Shown: positions 27,405-36,094 of the stretch, piece by piece | Numbering within the stretch: the stretch's first letter is position 1 | How the letters are laid out: every line of letters starts with the position of its first letter | Assembly: GCA_963742305.1 (NCBI GenBank) | Contig: CAVULN010000021.1 | Location: 1 to 64,000, forward strand | From: Roseiarcus sp963742305 | GTDB lineage: Bacteria; Pseudomonadota; Alphaproteobacteria; Rhizobiales; Beijerinckiaceae | Length of the DNA stretch: 64,000 nucleotides | Direction: 5' to 3' | Position numbers and translations under genes: made by a program | The notes under the pieces: generated by a model | Told to the model about the DNA's origin: nothing | The model's database searches: none | What the model saw: only the letters and a program-made list of their open reading frames with translations

Positions 27405-27863
27405 TCAGTCGACCGGAAGGGATTTGAGGCCGCGTTTCTCGACGATGCCGCTCAAAATGCGGATGAGCGCCGCGCGGTCCTGAGGAGCGAGACCATCGAA
27501 GAATTCGGCGTCGTTGGCGTCGGCCAACGCCGCCAGTTCGGGGACCAGCGCGCGGCCGGCCGAGGTCAGCGACAGCGTTTGCGCGCGCCCGTCTTCCGGA
27601 TCGGCCGCGCGCGACAGCATCGCCTTGGCGATCAGCCGGTCGGCAAGCTTGGAGACCGCGCCGCGCGTCATGCCGATGCGGTCGGCGAGGAGGCTTGGCT
27701 GAAGCGCCTCCTCATCGAGGAGCTGGCGCATCAGCACCCATTCCGCGACCGTCACGCCATGCGCCTCCACCTTGCGGGCGAAGGCCTGCGAGACGTGATT
27801 GGAGACATAGCGAAGCCAGTAGCCGAGATGGGCGGTGAGTTCGGGGACGGGTTGGGACAGCAT
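27405..27863 (-). CDS. MarR family transcriptional regulator
   Basis: A 152-residue winged-helix regulator. The DNA-recognition region is PSLLADRIGMTRGAVSKLADRL, followed by the wing SRAADPEDGRAQTLSLTSAG, both standard for MarR. ATG 27863 is preferred to an in-frame ATG/GTG at 27914 because the longer start would place the first codon inside an operator-like palindrome and the -35 box. Downstream and cotranscribed is the DUF1398 gene. Autoregulation is likely from the palindrome at 27877-27914. Confidence 0.88.
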   Translation of the reverse strand: MLSQPVPELTAHLGYWLRYVSNHVSQAFARKVEAHGVTVAEWVLMRQLLDEEALQPSLLADRIGMTRGAVSKLADRLIAKAMLSRAADPEDGRAQTLSLTSAGRALVPELAALADANDAEFFDGLAPQDRAALIRILSGIVEKRGLKSLPVD

Positions 27864-27876
27864 GGCGGTCTCTTGA

Positions 27877-27914
27877 TTGACTAGGAAACTATCAGGCTGT
27901 CGTTTCCTTGTCAA
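27877..27914 (-). promoter_or_regulatory. MarR operator candidate overlapping a sigma-70 promoter
   Basis: Two 13-base arms, TTGACTAGGAAAC at 27877-27889 and GTTTCCTTGTCAA at 27902-27914, form an inverted repeat with one mismatch and a 12-base spacer. Read on the minus strand the outer edge gives a perfect -35 box TTGACA, 17 bases, and a -10-like TAGTTT, with the marR ATG 14 bases beyond the repeat. A repressor bound here would cover both promoter boxes. Confidence 0.65.
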
Positions 27915-27965
27915 CTAAATTCCCGACCGCCCAGCCATCGGGCGTCGGGCCCGGCTCCGGGCGGT

Positions 27966-29759
27966 TCAGGCGTGGCGAGGGTCCCGGATCACGGCGAGAA
28001 AGGGCGGCCCGTATTTTTGCAGCTTCACCGCGCCGACGCCGTGGACGCCGGCCAGTTCGTCGAGGCTGCGCGGGCGGCGCTTCGCCATTTCGATCAGCGT
28101 CCGGTCGGGGAAAATGACATAGGCCGGTTGCTTCTGGGCCGTCGCGATCGCGCCGCGCAGGGCTTTCAGCGCGGCGAGGATCTCCGCGTCCGCATCGCCC
28201 GCAACGGTCTCGGCGACCCGGCGCCGGCGGGCGCTCCCGCTCACCACGTCCTCGCGCAGGGCGAATGGAACTTCGCCGCGCAGCGCGCGCCGGCCCTCTT
28301 CGGTCAGGGTCAGCCGGTCGCGGTCCTGTCCGTCGCGCCCGATCAGGCCGCCCGACTGCAATTGCCTGAACACGCCGCGCCACTCGGCCGGCGTTCGATC
28401 CTTGCCGACGCCAAACGTCTTGAGCGCGTCATGGCCGTGACGAATGACCGCCTCAGTCGCCTTGCCAGAGAGGATATTGGCGAGATGGCCGAAAAAGAAC
28501 CGGCCCGAGGTGCGCAGGACGGCCGAGAGCGCCTTTTGCGCCTCGATCCGCCCGTCGATGAGCCGGAACCCGCCCTGGCAGACGTCGCAATGCCCGCATG
28601 GGGCCGAATCCTCGCCGAACATGGAAAGAAGCGTCTGGCGGCGGCAGCGCGCCGTCTCGCAGAGCGCCACGAGGTCGTCGAGTTTCCCCATCTCGACGCG
28701 CTTGCGATCTTCTGGCGCGGCGCTTTCCAGGATCTGGCGGCGCCTGAGTTCGATGTCGCCCGCGCCATAGAGGGTGAACGTGTCGGCGGGCAGGCCGTCG
28801 CGCCCGGCGCGGCCGATCTCCTGATAATAGGCCTCGATCGACGCGGGCATGTCGGCGTGAAAGACGAAGCGGACGTCGGGCTTGTCGATCCCCATGCCGA
28901 AGGCGACGGTCGCGCAGACGATGCAATCGTCCTCGCGCTGAAAGGCGTCCTGGGTGCGGGCGCGGGTCTCATGATCGAGGCCCGCGTGATAGGGGAGCGC
29001 GCGCCGGCCGGCGCTTGCGAATTCGCTCGCAAGCTCCTCCGTTCGGCGGCGCGAGGCGCAATAGACGATGCCCGATTCGCCCTTGTGCGCATCGAGCCGC
29101 GCCAGAAGCTGGCGGGTCGCGTCCGCTTTCGGCCGCATCGCCAGGAACAGGTTCGGGCGATCGAACGAACGCACGAAAACCCGTGGGGCGCGGACGAACA
29201 GCCGCTCTGCGATCTCGGCGCGCGTCGGCGCGTCCGCGGTCGCGGTCACCGCAATCGTCTGGACGCCATTGAGCGCGTCCGCGACCTCGCGCAGGCGCAG
29301 ATATTCGGGGCGGAAATCGTGACCCCATTGCGAGACGCAATGGGCTTCGTCGATGGCGAGACAATCGACCTTCGCTCGGCTCAGGGCGGCGACCGTGTCG
29401 TCGCGCAGGAGCCGCTCGGGAGCGATATAGAGGAGTCTCAGCGAACGCTCGTCGAGGCCGCGCGCGACCCTGCGGCGTTCATCGGGGTCGGAGGAGGAAT
29501 TGAGGCTCGCCGCCTCGACGCCTGCCTCGCGCAATTGCGCGACCTGGTCGCGCATCAGCGCGATCAGCGGCGAAACCACGAGCGTGAGGCCATCGCGCAC
29601 GATCGCGGGGAGCTGAAAGAGCAGCGACTTGCCGCTGCCGGTCGGCATGACGGCGAGCACGTCCTCGCCCGCGAGCGTGGCGGCGAGCACGTCCTCCTGT
29701 CCGGGACGAAAGTCCGAGAAGCCGAAGACGGTCGAAAGCGCCGAGCGCGCCGCGCCCAT
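27966..29759 (-). CDS. recQ: ATP-dependent DNA helicase RecQ
   Basis: A 597-residue superfamily 2 helicase for recombination repair. The Walker A motif is MPTGSGKSLLFQLP, the DEAH box is AIDEAHCVSQWGHDFRPEY, and the conserved motif IV-VI region includes GIVYCASRR and IGRAGRDGLPA. The zinc-binding region carries the cysteines in ALCETARCRRQ and PCGHCDVCQGG. A C-terminal HRDC domain is seen in PDRTLIEMAKRRPRSLDELA. The length fits RecQ. It ends 52 bases upstream of the marR promoter palindrome. Confidence 0.95.
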   Translation of the reverse strand: MGAARSALSTVFGFSDFRPGQEDVLAATLAGEDVLAVMPTGSGKSLLFQLPAIVRDGLTLVVSPLIALMRDQVAQLREAGVEAASLNSSSDPDERRRVARGLDERSLRLLYIAPERLLRDDTVAALSRAKVDCLAIDEAHCVSQWGHDFRPEYLRLREVADALNGVQTIAVTATADAPTRAEIAERLFVRAPRVFVRSFDRPNLFLAMRPKADATRQLLARLDAHKGESGIVYCASRRRTEELASEFASAGRRALPYHAGLDHETRARTQDAFQREDDCIVCATVAFGMGIDKPDVRFVFHADMPASIEAYYQEIGRAGRDGLPADTFTLYGAGDIELRRRQILESAAPEDRKRVEMGKLDDLVALCETARCRRQTLLSMFGEDSAPCGHCDVCQGGFRLIDGRIEAQKALSAVLRTSGRFFFGHLANILSGKATEAVIRHGHDALKTFGVGKDRTPAEWRGVFRQLQSGGLIGRDGQDRDRLTLTEEGRRALRGEVPFALREDVVSGSARRRRVAETVAGDADAEILAALKALRGAIATAQKQPAYVIFPDRTLIEMAKRRPRSLDELAGVHGVGAVKLQKYGPPFLAVIRDPRHA

Positions 29760-29780
29760 CGAGCGGGGAATCCGGCCCCA

Positions 29781-31121
29781 TCAGCCGTCCCCGCCGGCAG
29801 GCGCGGCGCCGGCTCCATCCGCCATCGCGGCCCGCCTGGTCGCGCCCCTGAGCGCACCGATGAGATAGAGCGAGCCGGTGACGAGGAGCCAGGCGTCGGT
29901 TTGCGCCGCCAGTTCGAGGCCGCGGGTCAGCGCCCGTTCCGCTTGCGGCTCGACCTCGCTCTTAAGACCGAGCGACGCGGCGACCGCCGCGAGCTCGGCC
30001 GGCGCGCGCCCCCGGTTCGACCCGGGCAGGCCGGTCAGGATGGCGGTCGAGGCGCGCTTGCCGAGTTCACCTAAGAAACCCTCCGCGTCCTTGTCGGCGG
30101 CGAGCGCGACGATCGCCACGCACGGGCCGGCGAGTTCCGGGGTCAGCGCGAGGTCGCGCAGCACCGCCTCGAGGTTGAACGGGACATGCGCGCCGTCGAG
30201 CACCACCGGAACGCGCCGGGCGCCGGCGCCGATACTGAACCGCTCCATCCGCCCGGGGAGGCGCGCGGCGGCGAGGGTCTCCCGGTCGAGGAGCGCCGCC
30301 CCGACCGGCTCGCCCGAGCGCCCGCGGACGCCCTTCATCCGAAGCTCGCCGAGGACCGCGGCGGCGAGCGTGAGATTGACCTGATCGATCGTCGCCCCAG
30401 AGTGAAGCCGCGGTCGCTTGATCCGCGAGCCGAGTTCATGAGCCCTGGCCTCGAGCACGGCCCCGGCTTCGTCTTCGGCGCCGAGCGGGGTGACGAGCGT
30501 TGCGCCTCGCTTGAGGATGCCCACCTTCTCGCGCGCGATTCTCCCGCGCGTCTTGCCCAGGATCTCGGTGTGCTCGAGCCCGATATTGGTGACGACCGCG
30601 ATCTCGGCATTGACGATGTTCGTGGAATCGAGCCGTCCGCCAAGCCCCACTTCGATGACCGCCCATTCGCGCTCCGTCTCGGCGAAGATGAGAAAGGCGG
30701 CGGCGGTGAGAAGGTCGAACCAGGTCGCGTGGGCCGCCGGAGTCGAGGCTTGGCGCGCGGCCTCGTAGGCGTCGAGCGCGCGTTCGAGCGCGCGCGCAAG
30801 CGTGGCCTCGCCGACCTCGCGCGAATCGAGCGTCACCCGCTCGGTCAGCCGCTCGACATGGGGCGAGGCGTAGCGCCCGACGCTCAGCCCCGCGCGGGCC
30901 AGCGCGGCCTCGATCAGCGCAGAGACGGAACCCTTGCCCTTGGTGCCCGCGACATGGACCGAGCGGAATGAGTTTTGCGGATCGCCGAGGCGCCGCGCGA
31001 GGTCGATCATCGGCTCGAGCCCGACGCGCATCGTTCCGCGCGGCCGGCGCTCCCAGTCGGTCAGCTTGTCGAGCCGCCGGGTTGCGCGCGCAAGCTCCTG
31101 ATTCTCAGCCAAAGCCGCCAT
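29781..31121 (-). CDS. folC: Bifunctional dihydrofolate synthase/folylpolyglutamate synthase (FolC)
   Basis: A 446-residue Mur-ligase-type enzyme that adds glutamate to dihydropteroate and to folates. The P-loop is HVAGTKGKGSVSALI, followed by YASPHVERLTERV with the folate-site residues and IEVGLGGRLDSTN with the catalytic Glu and metal site. The C-terminal glutamate-ligase domain contains PVVLDGAHVPFNLEAV, the family's DGAHN-type motif with Val in place of Asn. recQ starts 21 bases downstream on the same strand. Confidence 0.95.
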   Translation of the reverse strand: MAALAENQELARATRRLDKLTDWERRPRGTMRVGLEPMIDLARRLGDPQNSFRSVHVAGTKGKGSVSALIEAALARAGLSVGRYASPHVERLTERVTLDSREVGEATLARALERALDAYEAARQASTPAAHATWFDLLTAAAFLIFAETEREWAVIEVGLGGRLDSTNIVNAEIAVVTNIGLEHTEILGKTRGRIAREKVGILKRGATLVTPLGAEDEAGAVLEARAHELGSRIKRPRLHSGATIDQVNLTLAAAVLGELRMKGVRGRSGEPVGAALLDRETLAAARLPGRMERFSIGAGARRVPVVLDGAHVPFNLEAVLRDLALTPELAGPCVAIVALAADKDAEGFLGELGKRASTAILTGLPGSNRGRAPAELAAVAASLGLKSEVEPQAERALTRGLELAAQTDAWLLVTGSLYLIGALRGATRRAAMADGAGAAPAGGDG

Positions 31122-31309
31122 GCCGGAGATGGAATAGTGGGTTTGGAGCGTGTTGGCGAATGCCTTGCCGGGGATGTCCGCTGGCCCTCGGCGCGGCCTG
31201 GCGGGCCGTGTTCCGCTCGGGGGTCCGGAAGATTCGGCGGAACCAAACGGCGGGATTCGCGTTGGGGGACTTGCGGAAGAACGAGTCCGCGATTCTGAAA
31301 GGCGTCCAT

Positions 31310-31486
31310 ATGCCCGGAAATCTTATTTATTACGCGCTGGTTCTGATCGTCATCGCGCTGGTCGCGGCGCTGCTCGGGTTTGGCGGCGTCGCCTCGACCG
31401 CGATGGGCGGGGCCCACCTTCTTATCTGGGTGGCTGTTATCGTGCTGATCATCGGCGTCGTGTTCGCCCTCATCCGGCGAACGTAG
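31310..31486 (+). CDS. DUF1328 small membrane protein
   Basis: A 58-residue protein made of two hydrophobic helices, LIYYALVLIVIALVAALLGF and AHLLIWVAVIVLIIGVVFAL, with a central FGGVASTAMGGA loop and a basic end IRRT. This is the DUF1328 (YtjA-like) family of inner-membrane proteins, often expressed under stress; function unknown. The ATG at 31310 gives the family start. It ends six bases before the convergent vapC stop. Confidence 0.85.
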   Translation: MPGNLIYYALVLIVIALVAALLGFGGVASTAMGGAHLLIWVAVIVLIIGVVFALIRRT

Positions 31487-31492
31487 AGGAGG

Positions 31493-31909
31493 TCAGTCGC
31501 CGCCAAGGAGCAGCAGGCCAAGCTCGGCTCCGGCTCTTCGCATGTCGCGGTCGAGCGTCGCGAGCGGCAGCGCCCGTCTGTACGCGAGCTCGACATAAGC
31601 GGCGTCATAGACCGTCAAGAGGAACCGGTCGGCGAATTCGAGCGTGGCGGTCCAGGCGCGCGAATCCGTTTGCGCGTCGACGATGATGTCGAGGTCGCCA
31701 AGATCGGCCAGCGCCGCACGGCGGAATTCATCGCCGATCCTTCCGCGGCGAACGGCCGCGGTCAGGCTATTCGCAACTTCCAGGCGCCACAGCGAAGGAA
31801 CAAACGCGCCTTGTTCCGCAACCGCGTTGAAGACGCGCCGGATCGGGTCTGTCGCTTCGTCGCCATAGATCCAGGCCAGCGCGGCGGAACTGTCGAGCAC
31901 CAGGCTCAA
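31493..31909 (-). CDS. vapC: PIN-domain ribonuclease toxin (VapC family)
   Basis: A 138-residue PIN domain. The acidic site residues are in VLDSSAALAW (Asp), SLWRLEVANSL (Glu), VYDAAYVELAYRR and LATLDRDMRRA (Asp pairs). VapC toxins are Mg-dependent RNases. The TTG start at 31909 overlaps the antitoxin stop (TTGA) and gives the family N-terminus; an upstream ATG at 31939 lies inside vapB and would add ten residues. The preceding gene encodes the antitoxin. Confidence 0.85.
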   Translation of the reverse strand: MSLVLDSSAALAWIYGDEATDPIRRVFNAVAEQGAFVPSLWRLEVANSLTAAVRRGRIGDEFRRAALADLGDLDIIVDAQTDSRAWTATLEFADRFLLTVYDAAYVELAYRRALPLATLDRDMRRAGAELGLLLLGGD

Positions 31910-32157
31910 GGCCGTCCCTGGTCGCGGTAAGCCTTCCATTCCGCCCAGTCGAACCTGCCAAGCTTCGCCGCCTCGGCGCGCTGGCGGATCCGCTCGATCG
32001 CGGCGCGCGCCTCCTCTCGCCCGGGTCTCGAGCGCGCCGGGACAATTCGCGCGACGTCCTTGCCGTGCCTGGTGATGGTGACTTCCTCGCCTTGCTCGAC
32101 GAGGTCGAGCAACTGGCCGAGCTTGTTCTTTGCCTCGAAGGCCCCGACGACTTTCAT
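31906..32157 (-). CDS. vapB: Phd/YefM-type antitoxin (VapB)
   Basis: An 83-residue antitoxin. The N-terminus MKVVGAFEAKNKLGQLLDLV with GEEVTITRHGKDVARIVP is the Phd/YefM DNA-binding fold. The charged C-terminal part (RQRAEAAKLGRFDWAEWKAYR) would wrap the toxin. ATG 32157 is preferred to a TTG one codon earlier. It overlaps vapC by four bases. Tandem 7-base repeats just upstream may be its operator. Confidence 0.85.
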   Translation of the reverse strand: MKVVGAFEAKNKLGQLLDLVEQGEEVTITRHGKDVARIVPARSRPGREEARAAIERIRQRAEAAKLGRFDWAEWKAYRDQGRP

Positions 32158-32163
32158 CAAGAT

Positions 32164-32180
32164 AAGCTAGATCAAGCTAG
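32164..32180. promoter_or_regulatory. Direct-repeat operator candidate for vapBC
   Basis: AAGCTAG occurs twice, at 32164-32170 and 32174-32180, separated by ATC, seven bases before the vapB start. Toxin-antitoxin operons are commonly autorepressed at such repeats close to the start codon. The element also lies just before the stop codon of the upstream activator gene. Confidence 0.4.
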
Positions 32181-32187
32181 CCTGAAG

Positions 32188-34199
32188 TCAAGGACCGTCT
32201 TGAGATGCGGTGCGCCTACGCCTTCGCCCGCCCCCGGCGCCCGTTTCCTTGCGCGCCGGGAGCTCGACCCGGCCGGCGAGGTTCGGGAACGCGTCCTCCT
32301 TGTTGGGGAAGGCCATCGCTGCGACGAAATGGCGCTGGAAGGAAGGCTCGATCGCGGTCTCGATCTTCTCGATGCGGCGCACGACCGCTTCGATCTCCGC
32401 CCGCGCGGCGAGATTGAGCAGGGCGATGCGCGCGCCGGTGCCGGCGGCGTTGCCGGCGCTCGCCACCTTCTCAAGATCGCAGTCGGGAATGAGGCCGAGC
32501 GTCATCGCATGGATGGGATCGATGTGGCTGCCGAAGGCGCCGGCGAGCGTGATGCGCTGAGGCGCCCTGTTCGCGCGCTCGATGAGCAGCTTGGCGCCGG
32601 CGTAGAGCGCGGCCTTGGCGAGCTGGATCGCGCGCACGTCGGTCTGGTAGATGAGGAGGCGCGGCGCGCCTTCGTGCAGGACATAGGCGAAGGTGCGGCC
32701 GACCTGCTCGATGCGGGGCGAGCGCGCGGCCAGCGCCCCGTCAATGACCCCGTCCTCCGATACGATCCCGGCCAGGAACATTTCCGCGATCGCCTCGATG
32801 ATGCCTGAGCCGCAGACGCCGGTGACGCCCATAGCGGCGGTCGCCGCCGCGAAGCCCGGCTCGTCGGACCAGAGATCGCAGCCGATCACCTTGAACCTCG
32901 GCTCGAGCGTCGCGCGGTCGATGCGCACCCGCTCGATCGCGCCCGGCGCCGCGCGCTGGCCGCAGGAAATCTGCGCCCCCTCGAAGGCCGGTCCGGTCGG
33001 CGAGGAGCAGGCGAGGAGCCGCTCGCAATTGCCGAACACGATCTCGGCGTTGGTGCCGACATCGACGATGAGGGTCATTTCGTCCCTGAGATGCGGGCCC
33101 TCGGCCAGCACGACGCCCGCCGCGTCCGCGCCGACATGGCCTGCGATGCAAGGGAGCGCGTAGACGAACGCGCCCGGGGCGACATGGCGAGGCCAAGCTC
33201 GCGCGCGCGCGCTTCGTAAGCCGCGTCAAGCGTGAGAGCGAACGGCGCTCCGCCAAGCTCGGTCGGATCGAGGCCGAGAACCAGGTGGTGCATGATCGGG
33301 TTGCCGACCAGCGTGACTTCCAGGATTTCGCCGCGCGCGACGCCGGCCTCCCGCGCCGCCTCGCCGATCAGCGCGTCCATCGCCTCGCGAACCGCGCGCG
33401 TCAGCTCGCTCTCGCCCCCCGGATTCATCATGACGTAGGAGACGCGGCTCATGAGATCCTCACCGAAGCGGATCTGCGGGTTCATCGCGCCGCAGGCGGC
33501 GACGACCTCGCCGCTCGCAAGATCGGTCAGGTGCGCGGCGATGGTGGTCGAGCCGACATCGATCGCGACGCCGAAGGCGCGCTCGGCGAAGCCCGGCGTG
33601 ACGGAGACGATGTCGCGGCCCTTGCGCAGGGCGACGGTGACTTTCCATTGGCCCGCGCGCAGCGCCTTCTGCAGCGACGCCAGCACCGCGAGGTCGGCGT
33701 CCGTCCCGGCAAGGCCCCATTGCTCGCGCAAAGCCTGTTGCAGGCGGCGAAAATCGCTCGACGGCTCGTGCATGTCGGGCTCGGCGACCTCGACGTAACA
33801 GAGCCGCACGACGGGATCGATCTCGATCGGATGGCTCTCGACGCGCTTGCGCACGACCTGCCGGTGGACCTGGCTTTCGGGCGGCACGTCGATGATGAGA
33901 TCGCCGCACATCCTCGCCTGGCAGCCGAGCCGCCGGCCGGGCGCGAACGCGCCGCGCTTGTCGGCATAGCGGCTCTCGACCTCGTTCCACGGGCTGACAT
34001 GATCGGCGCTCGAATGAATCGCGTGCTTGGCGAAGTCGCCCGGCATGACATCGAGCTGACAGCGCCCGCAGATACCCCGCCCGCCGCAGACCGAATCGAG
34101 ATCGACGCCGAGCTCGCGCGCCGCCGCGAGCAGGCTCGTTCCTTCGGCGAACTCGCCGCGCTTGCCGGAGGGCGTGAAGACGACGCGATACTGGGTCAA
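32188..34199 (-). CDS. ASKHA-domain, 2Fe-2S corrinoid reductive activator (RamA/DUF4445-like)
   Basis: An N-terminal plant-type ferredoxin domain has the cluster cysteines in SVCGGRGICGRCQLD and RRLGCQARMCGD. The C-terminal ASKHA ATPase part follows with GVAIDVGSTTIAAHL, VGNPIMHHL and LIVDVGTNAEIVFGN. Such proteins use ATP to re-reduce Co(II) corrinoid proteins after oxidation. The frame breaks once near 33185; a missing C (restoring GLAHVAPGAFVYALPCIAGH) would repair it. The TTG start at 34199 follows AAGGA; no ATG fits. Repaired length is about 670 residues. Its corrinoid partner is encoded upstream at 35375-36094. Confidence 0.85.
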
Positions 34200-34218
34200 A
34201 GGCGGTCCTTGGCTGGAG

Positions 34219-34365
34219 CCACCCCTTCCACCGCGCTGTCGCGCGGTCCCCCTCCCCCGCAGCGCGGGGGAGGATTCGCTCGCCACGAGCCTTGGAGGCT
34301 AGCGATCCTCCCACGCCGCCTAGCGGCGGGGGAGGGGGACCGGCCGAAGGCCGGTGGAGGGGGCG
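34219..34365. repeat. Compound palindromic repeat inside the corrinoid operon
   Basis: The outer arms CCCCTTCCACCG and CGGTGGAGGGGG pair with one mismatch and enclose further hairpins: CTCCCCCGC-AGC-GCGGGGGAG, a CCGCC/GGCGG pair and CCGGCC-GAA-GGCCGG at the right end. This is a REP-like intergenic element, different from the one at 17539. It lies between the virulence-factor-domain gene and the activator gene and could process or attenuate the transcript. Confidence 0.6.
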
Positions 34366-34419
34366 CTCGAGTGCTTGGCTTCTTGGCGGAGACCGCGGCG
34401 GCGCGCAACCTGCCGCGCG

Positions 34420-34725
34420 TCACACTCCGCCTTCGCGCCCGTCGTGCTTGGCGAGCAGGGCGAGCCGGTGCGTGTCGTATTCCCTCTCCAACCGCTCGGC
34501 GGCGGCGGCGGCCTCGCTCTCCAGATCGTCGCCGCAGGGGATCGGCTCGCCGCGGCGCCACTCGGCAAGATAGGCATCCTCGCTTTTCGCGCCCGCATGC
34601 ATCGCCGCGGCGTCGATGGCGCGGATGAACCGCTCCGACAATTGGCGCTTTGCCGACGAACGCCCGCTCTTGACGATGACCTGGCTCGGGATGTCGCGCC
34701 AGTAGAGGATGGTCAGGCTGGCCAC
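34420..34725 (-). CDS. Small 'virulence factor' domain protein in the corrinoid operon
   Basis: A 101-residue protein starting at GTG 34725 behind GGAGAAGGAG. It reads SLTILYWRDIPSQVIVKSGR, SERFIRAIDAAAMHAGAKSE and YLAEWRRGEP, a pattern of the short Virulence_fact (PF13769-type) family. That family name is historical, and I know of no proven activity. In other bacteria such genes stand beside corrinoid proteins, DUF1638 and RamA-like activators, as here. It overlaps the DUF1638 stop by 13 bases. Confidence 0.7.
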   Translation of the reverse strand: MASLTILYWRDIPSQVIVKSGRSSAKRQLSERFIRAIDAAAMHAGAKSEDAYLAEWRRGEPIPCGDDLESEAAAAAERLEREYDTHRLALLAKHDGREGGV

Positions 34726-35378
34726 GACGGCTCCTTCTCCGGCGCCGCGCTGTCGAGGAAGGCGCGGATTCCCTGAAGTCCGGTGAAGCGGCGCTCGTAG
34801 GCGAGCCCCAGCCGTTCGGCCGCCGCTTGGGCTTTCGCGTCCGTTCCGGGGTCGTCGAATTGGGCGAGATGCACGAGCCTGCGGTAGTTGCCGAAATAGT
34901 CGTCGCGCAACTGAGGAAAGCGATCGAGGCCAAGGCCGCGGATGACCAGCGCGTCGAAATGACGGGCCAGAAAATCGGTGAGGAAGAACGTGCCCGGCTC
35001 GTCGTCCATCATGCGCGCGAAATCCTCCTCCCCGGCATAGAACGCGTAGCAATGCGCGCCCTCGATGCGGCGCACCCCCTCTTCCTTCAGCACGCGGTCG
35101 AGTTCGCCTCCGGTCCCGCAATCGCCATAGAGGCAGAGGATCTCGTCATAGGCCGGGCGACTGGCGCGGATCTTGGCCCGCATCGCTTCCGGGATGCGGC
35201 CTGGATGATTGTGCAGCTGCGCCGGCAGGCAGGCGATGTCGATGTGATCGAGCCTGAGCGCGAGAACTTCGCGCGCGAGCGCGCCGCAGGCGATCACCAG
35301 AACCCGGCGCGCCCCGGGCGCGGAAGCGCGGTGGGTCGTTTCGGAGTTAAGCGCTTCTTCCTGAGAGGGGCGTTTCAC
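34713..35378 (-). CDS. DUF1638 family protein
   Basis: A 221-residue cytoplasmic protein with RRVLVIACGALAREVLALR at the start, then CLYGDCGTGGELDRVL, IEGAHCYAFYAGEEDF and FFLTDFLARHFD, all typical of DUF1638. Conserved Cys residues in the GDCGTG and GAHCY motifs suggest a metal or cobalamin-related site. The family occurs with methylamine-type corrinoid proteins in archaea and proteobacteria, without a proven reaction. It overlaps the corrinoid-protein stop by four bases (ATGA), so the products are probably made together. Confidence 0.82.
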   Translation of the reverse strand: MKRPSQEEALNSETTHRASAPGARRVLVIACGALAREVLALRLDHIDIACLPAQLHNHPGRIPEAMRAKIRASRPAYDEILCLYGDCGTGGELDRVLKEEGVRRIEGAHCYAFYAGEEDFARMMDDEPGTFFLTDFLARHFDALVIRGLGLDRFPQLRDDYFGNYRRLVHLAQFDDPGTDAKAQAAAERLGLAYERRFTGLQGIRAFLDSAAPEKEPSWPA

Positions 35379-36094
35379 GCGCCCGCCCCGGCCTGCTCTT
35401 TCGCCTGCGCAGTCCCCTGCCGGCGGGCGAGCAGGGCCTTGGCGGTCTCGACCGCGACCGCCGCGTCACGGCAATAGGCGTCGGCGCCGATCGCCTCGGC
35501 GAAGCCTTCGTTGAGCGGGGCGCCGCCGACCAGCACGATATGGTCGTCGCGCATCCCCTTCTCCTTCAGCGTGTCGATGACGACTTTCATGTAGGGCATG
35601 GTGGTGGTCAAGAGCGCCGACATGCCCAGAATTTCCGGCTGATGCTTCTCGATCGCCTCGAGATATTTGTCGACGCTGTTGTTGGTTCCAAGGTCGAACA
35701 CTTCGAAGCCCGCGCCCTCCATCATCATGCACACCAGGTTCTTGCCGATGTCATGGATGTCGCCCTTGACGGTGCCGATCACCATCTTGCCCATCTTCGG
35801 CGCGCCGGTCGCCGCCAGCAGCGGGCGCAGGATCGCCATCCCCGCCTTCATCGCATTGGCCGACATCAGAACTTCCGGCACGAACAATATGCCGTCGCGG
35901 AAATCGATGCCGACGATGCGCATGCCCTCGACCAGGGCCTCGGTCAGGACCTTGTAAGGCGCCCAGCCGCGGTCGAGCAGGATTCGAACGCCGTCCTCGA
36001 TCTCTTCCTTGAGGCCGTCGTAGAGGTCGTCATGCATCTGCTTGACGAGTTCGTCGTCAGCCAGCGTTTTCAGGTCGAGTTCATCGTCGGCCAT
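35375..36094 (-). CDS. Corrinoid protein, B12-binding (MtbC/MttC-like)
   Basis: A 239-residue methyl-carrier protein. An N-terminal helical cap domain (about residues 10-95) is followed by a Rossmann-like B12-binding domain. The base-off cobalamin motif GDIHDIGKN is at residues 111-119, His114 being the lower cobalt ligand, and later GMSALLTTTMPYMK and VGGAPLNEGFAEAIGADAY follow. It resembles the methylamine/glycine-betaine corrinoid proteins. It needs a methyltransferase of the MttB or MtrH/MtgA type, which is not in the window. ATG 36094 was chosen by family start. It is first gene of the operon. Confidence 0.88.
   Translation of the reverse strand: MADDELDLKTLADDELVKQMHDDLYDGLKEEIEDGVRILLDRGWAPYKVLTEALVEGMRIVGIDFRDGILFVPEVLMSANAMKAGMAILRPLLAATGAPKMGKMVIGTVKGDIHDIGKNLVCMMMEGAGFEVFDLGTNNSVDKYLEAIEKHQPEILGMSALLTTTMPYMKVVIDTLKEKGMRDDHIVLVGGAPLNEGFAEAIGADAYCRDAAVAVETAKALLARRQGTAQAKEQAGAGA

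Noticed and set aside
31493..32157. vapBC as a possible novel toxin system
   Set aside because: Both proteins match ordinary PIN and Phd/YefM families in the usual overlapping order.
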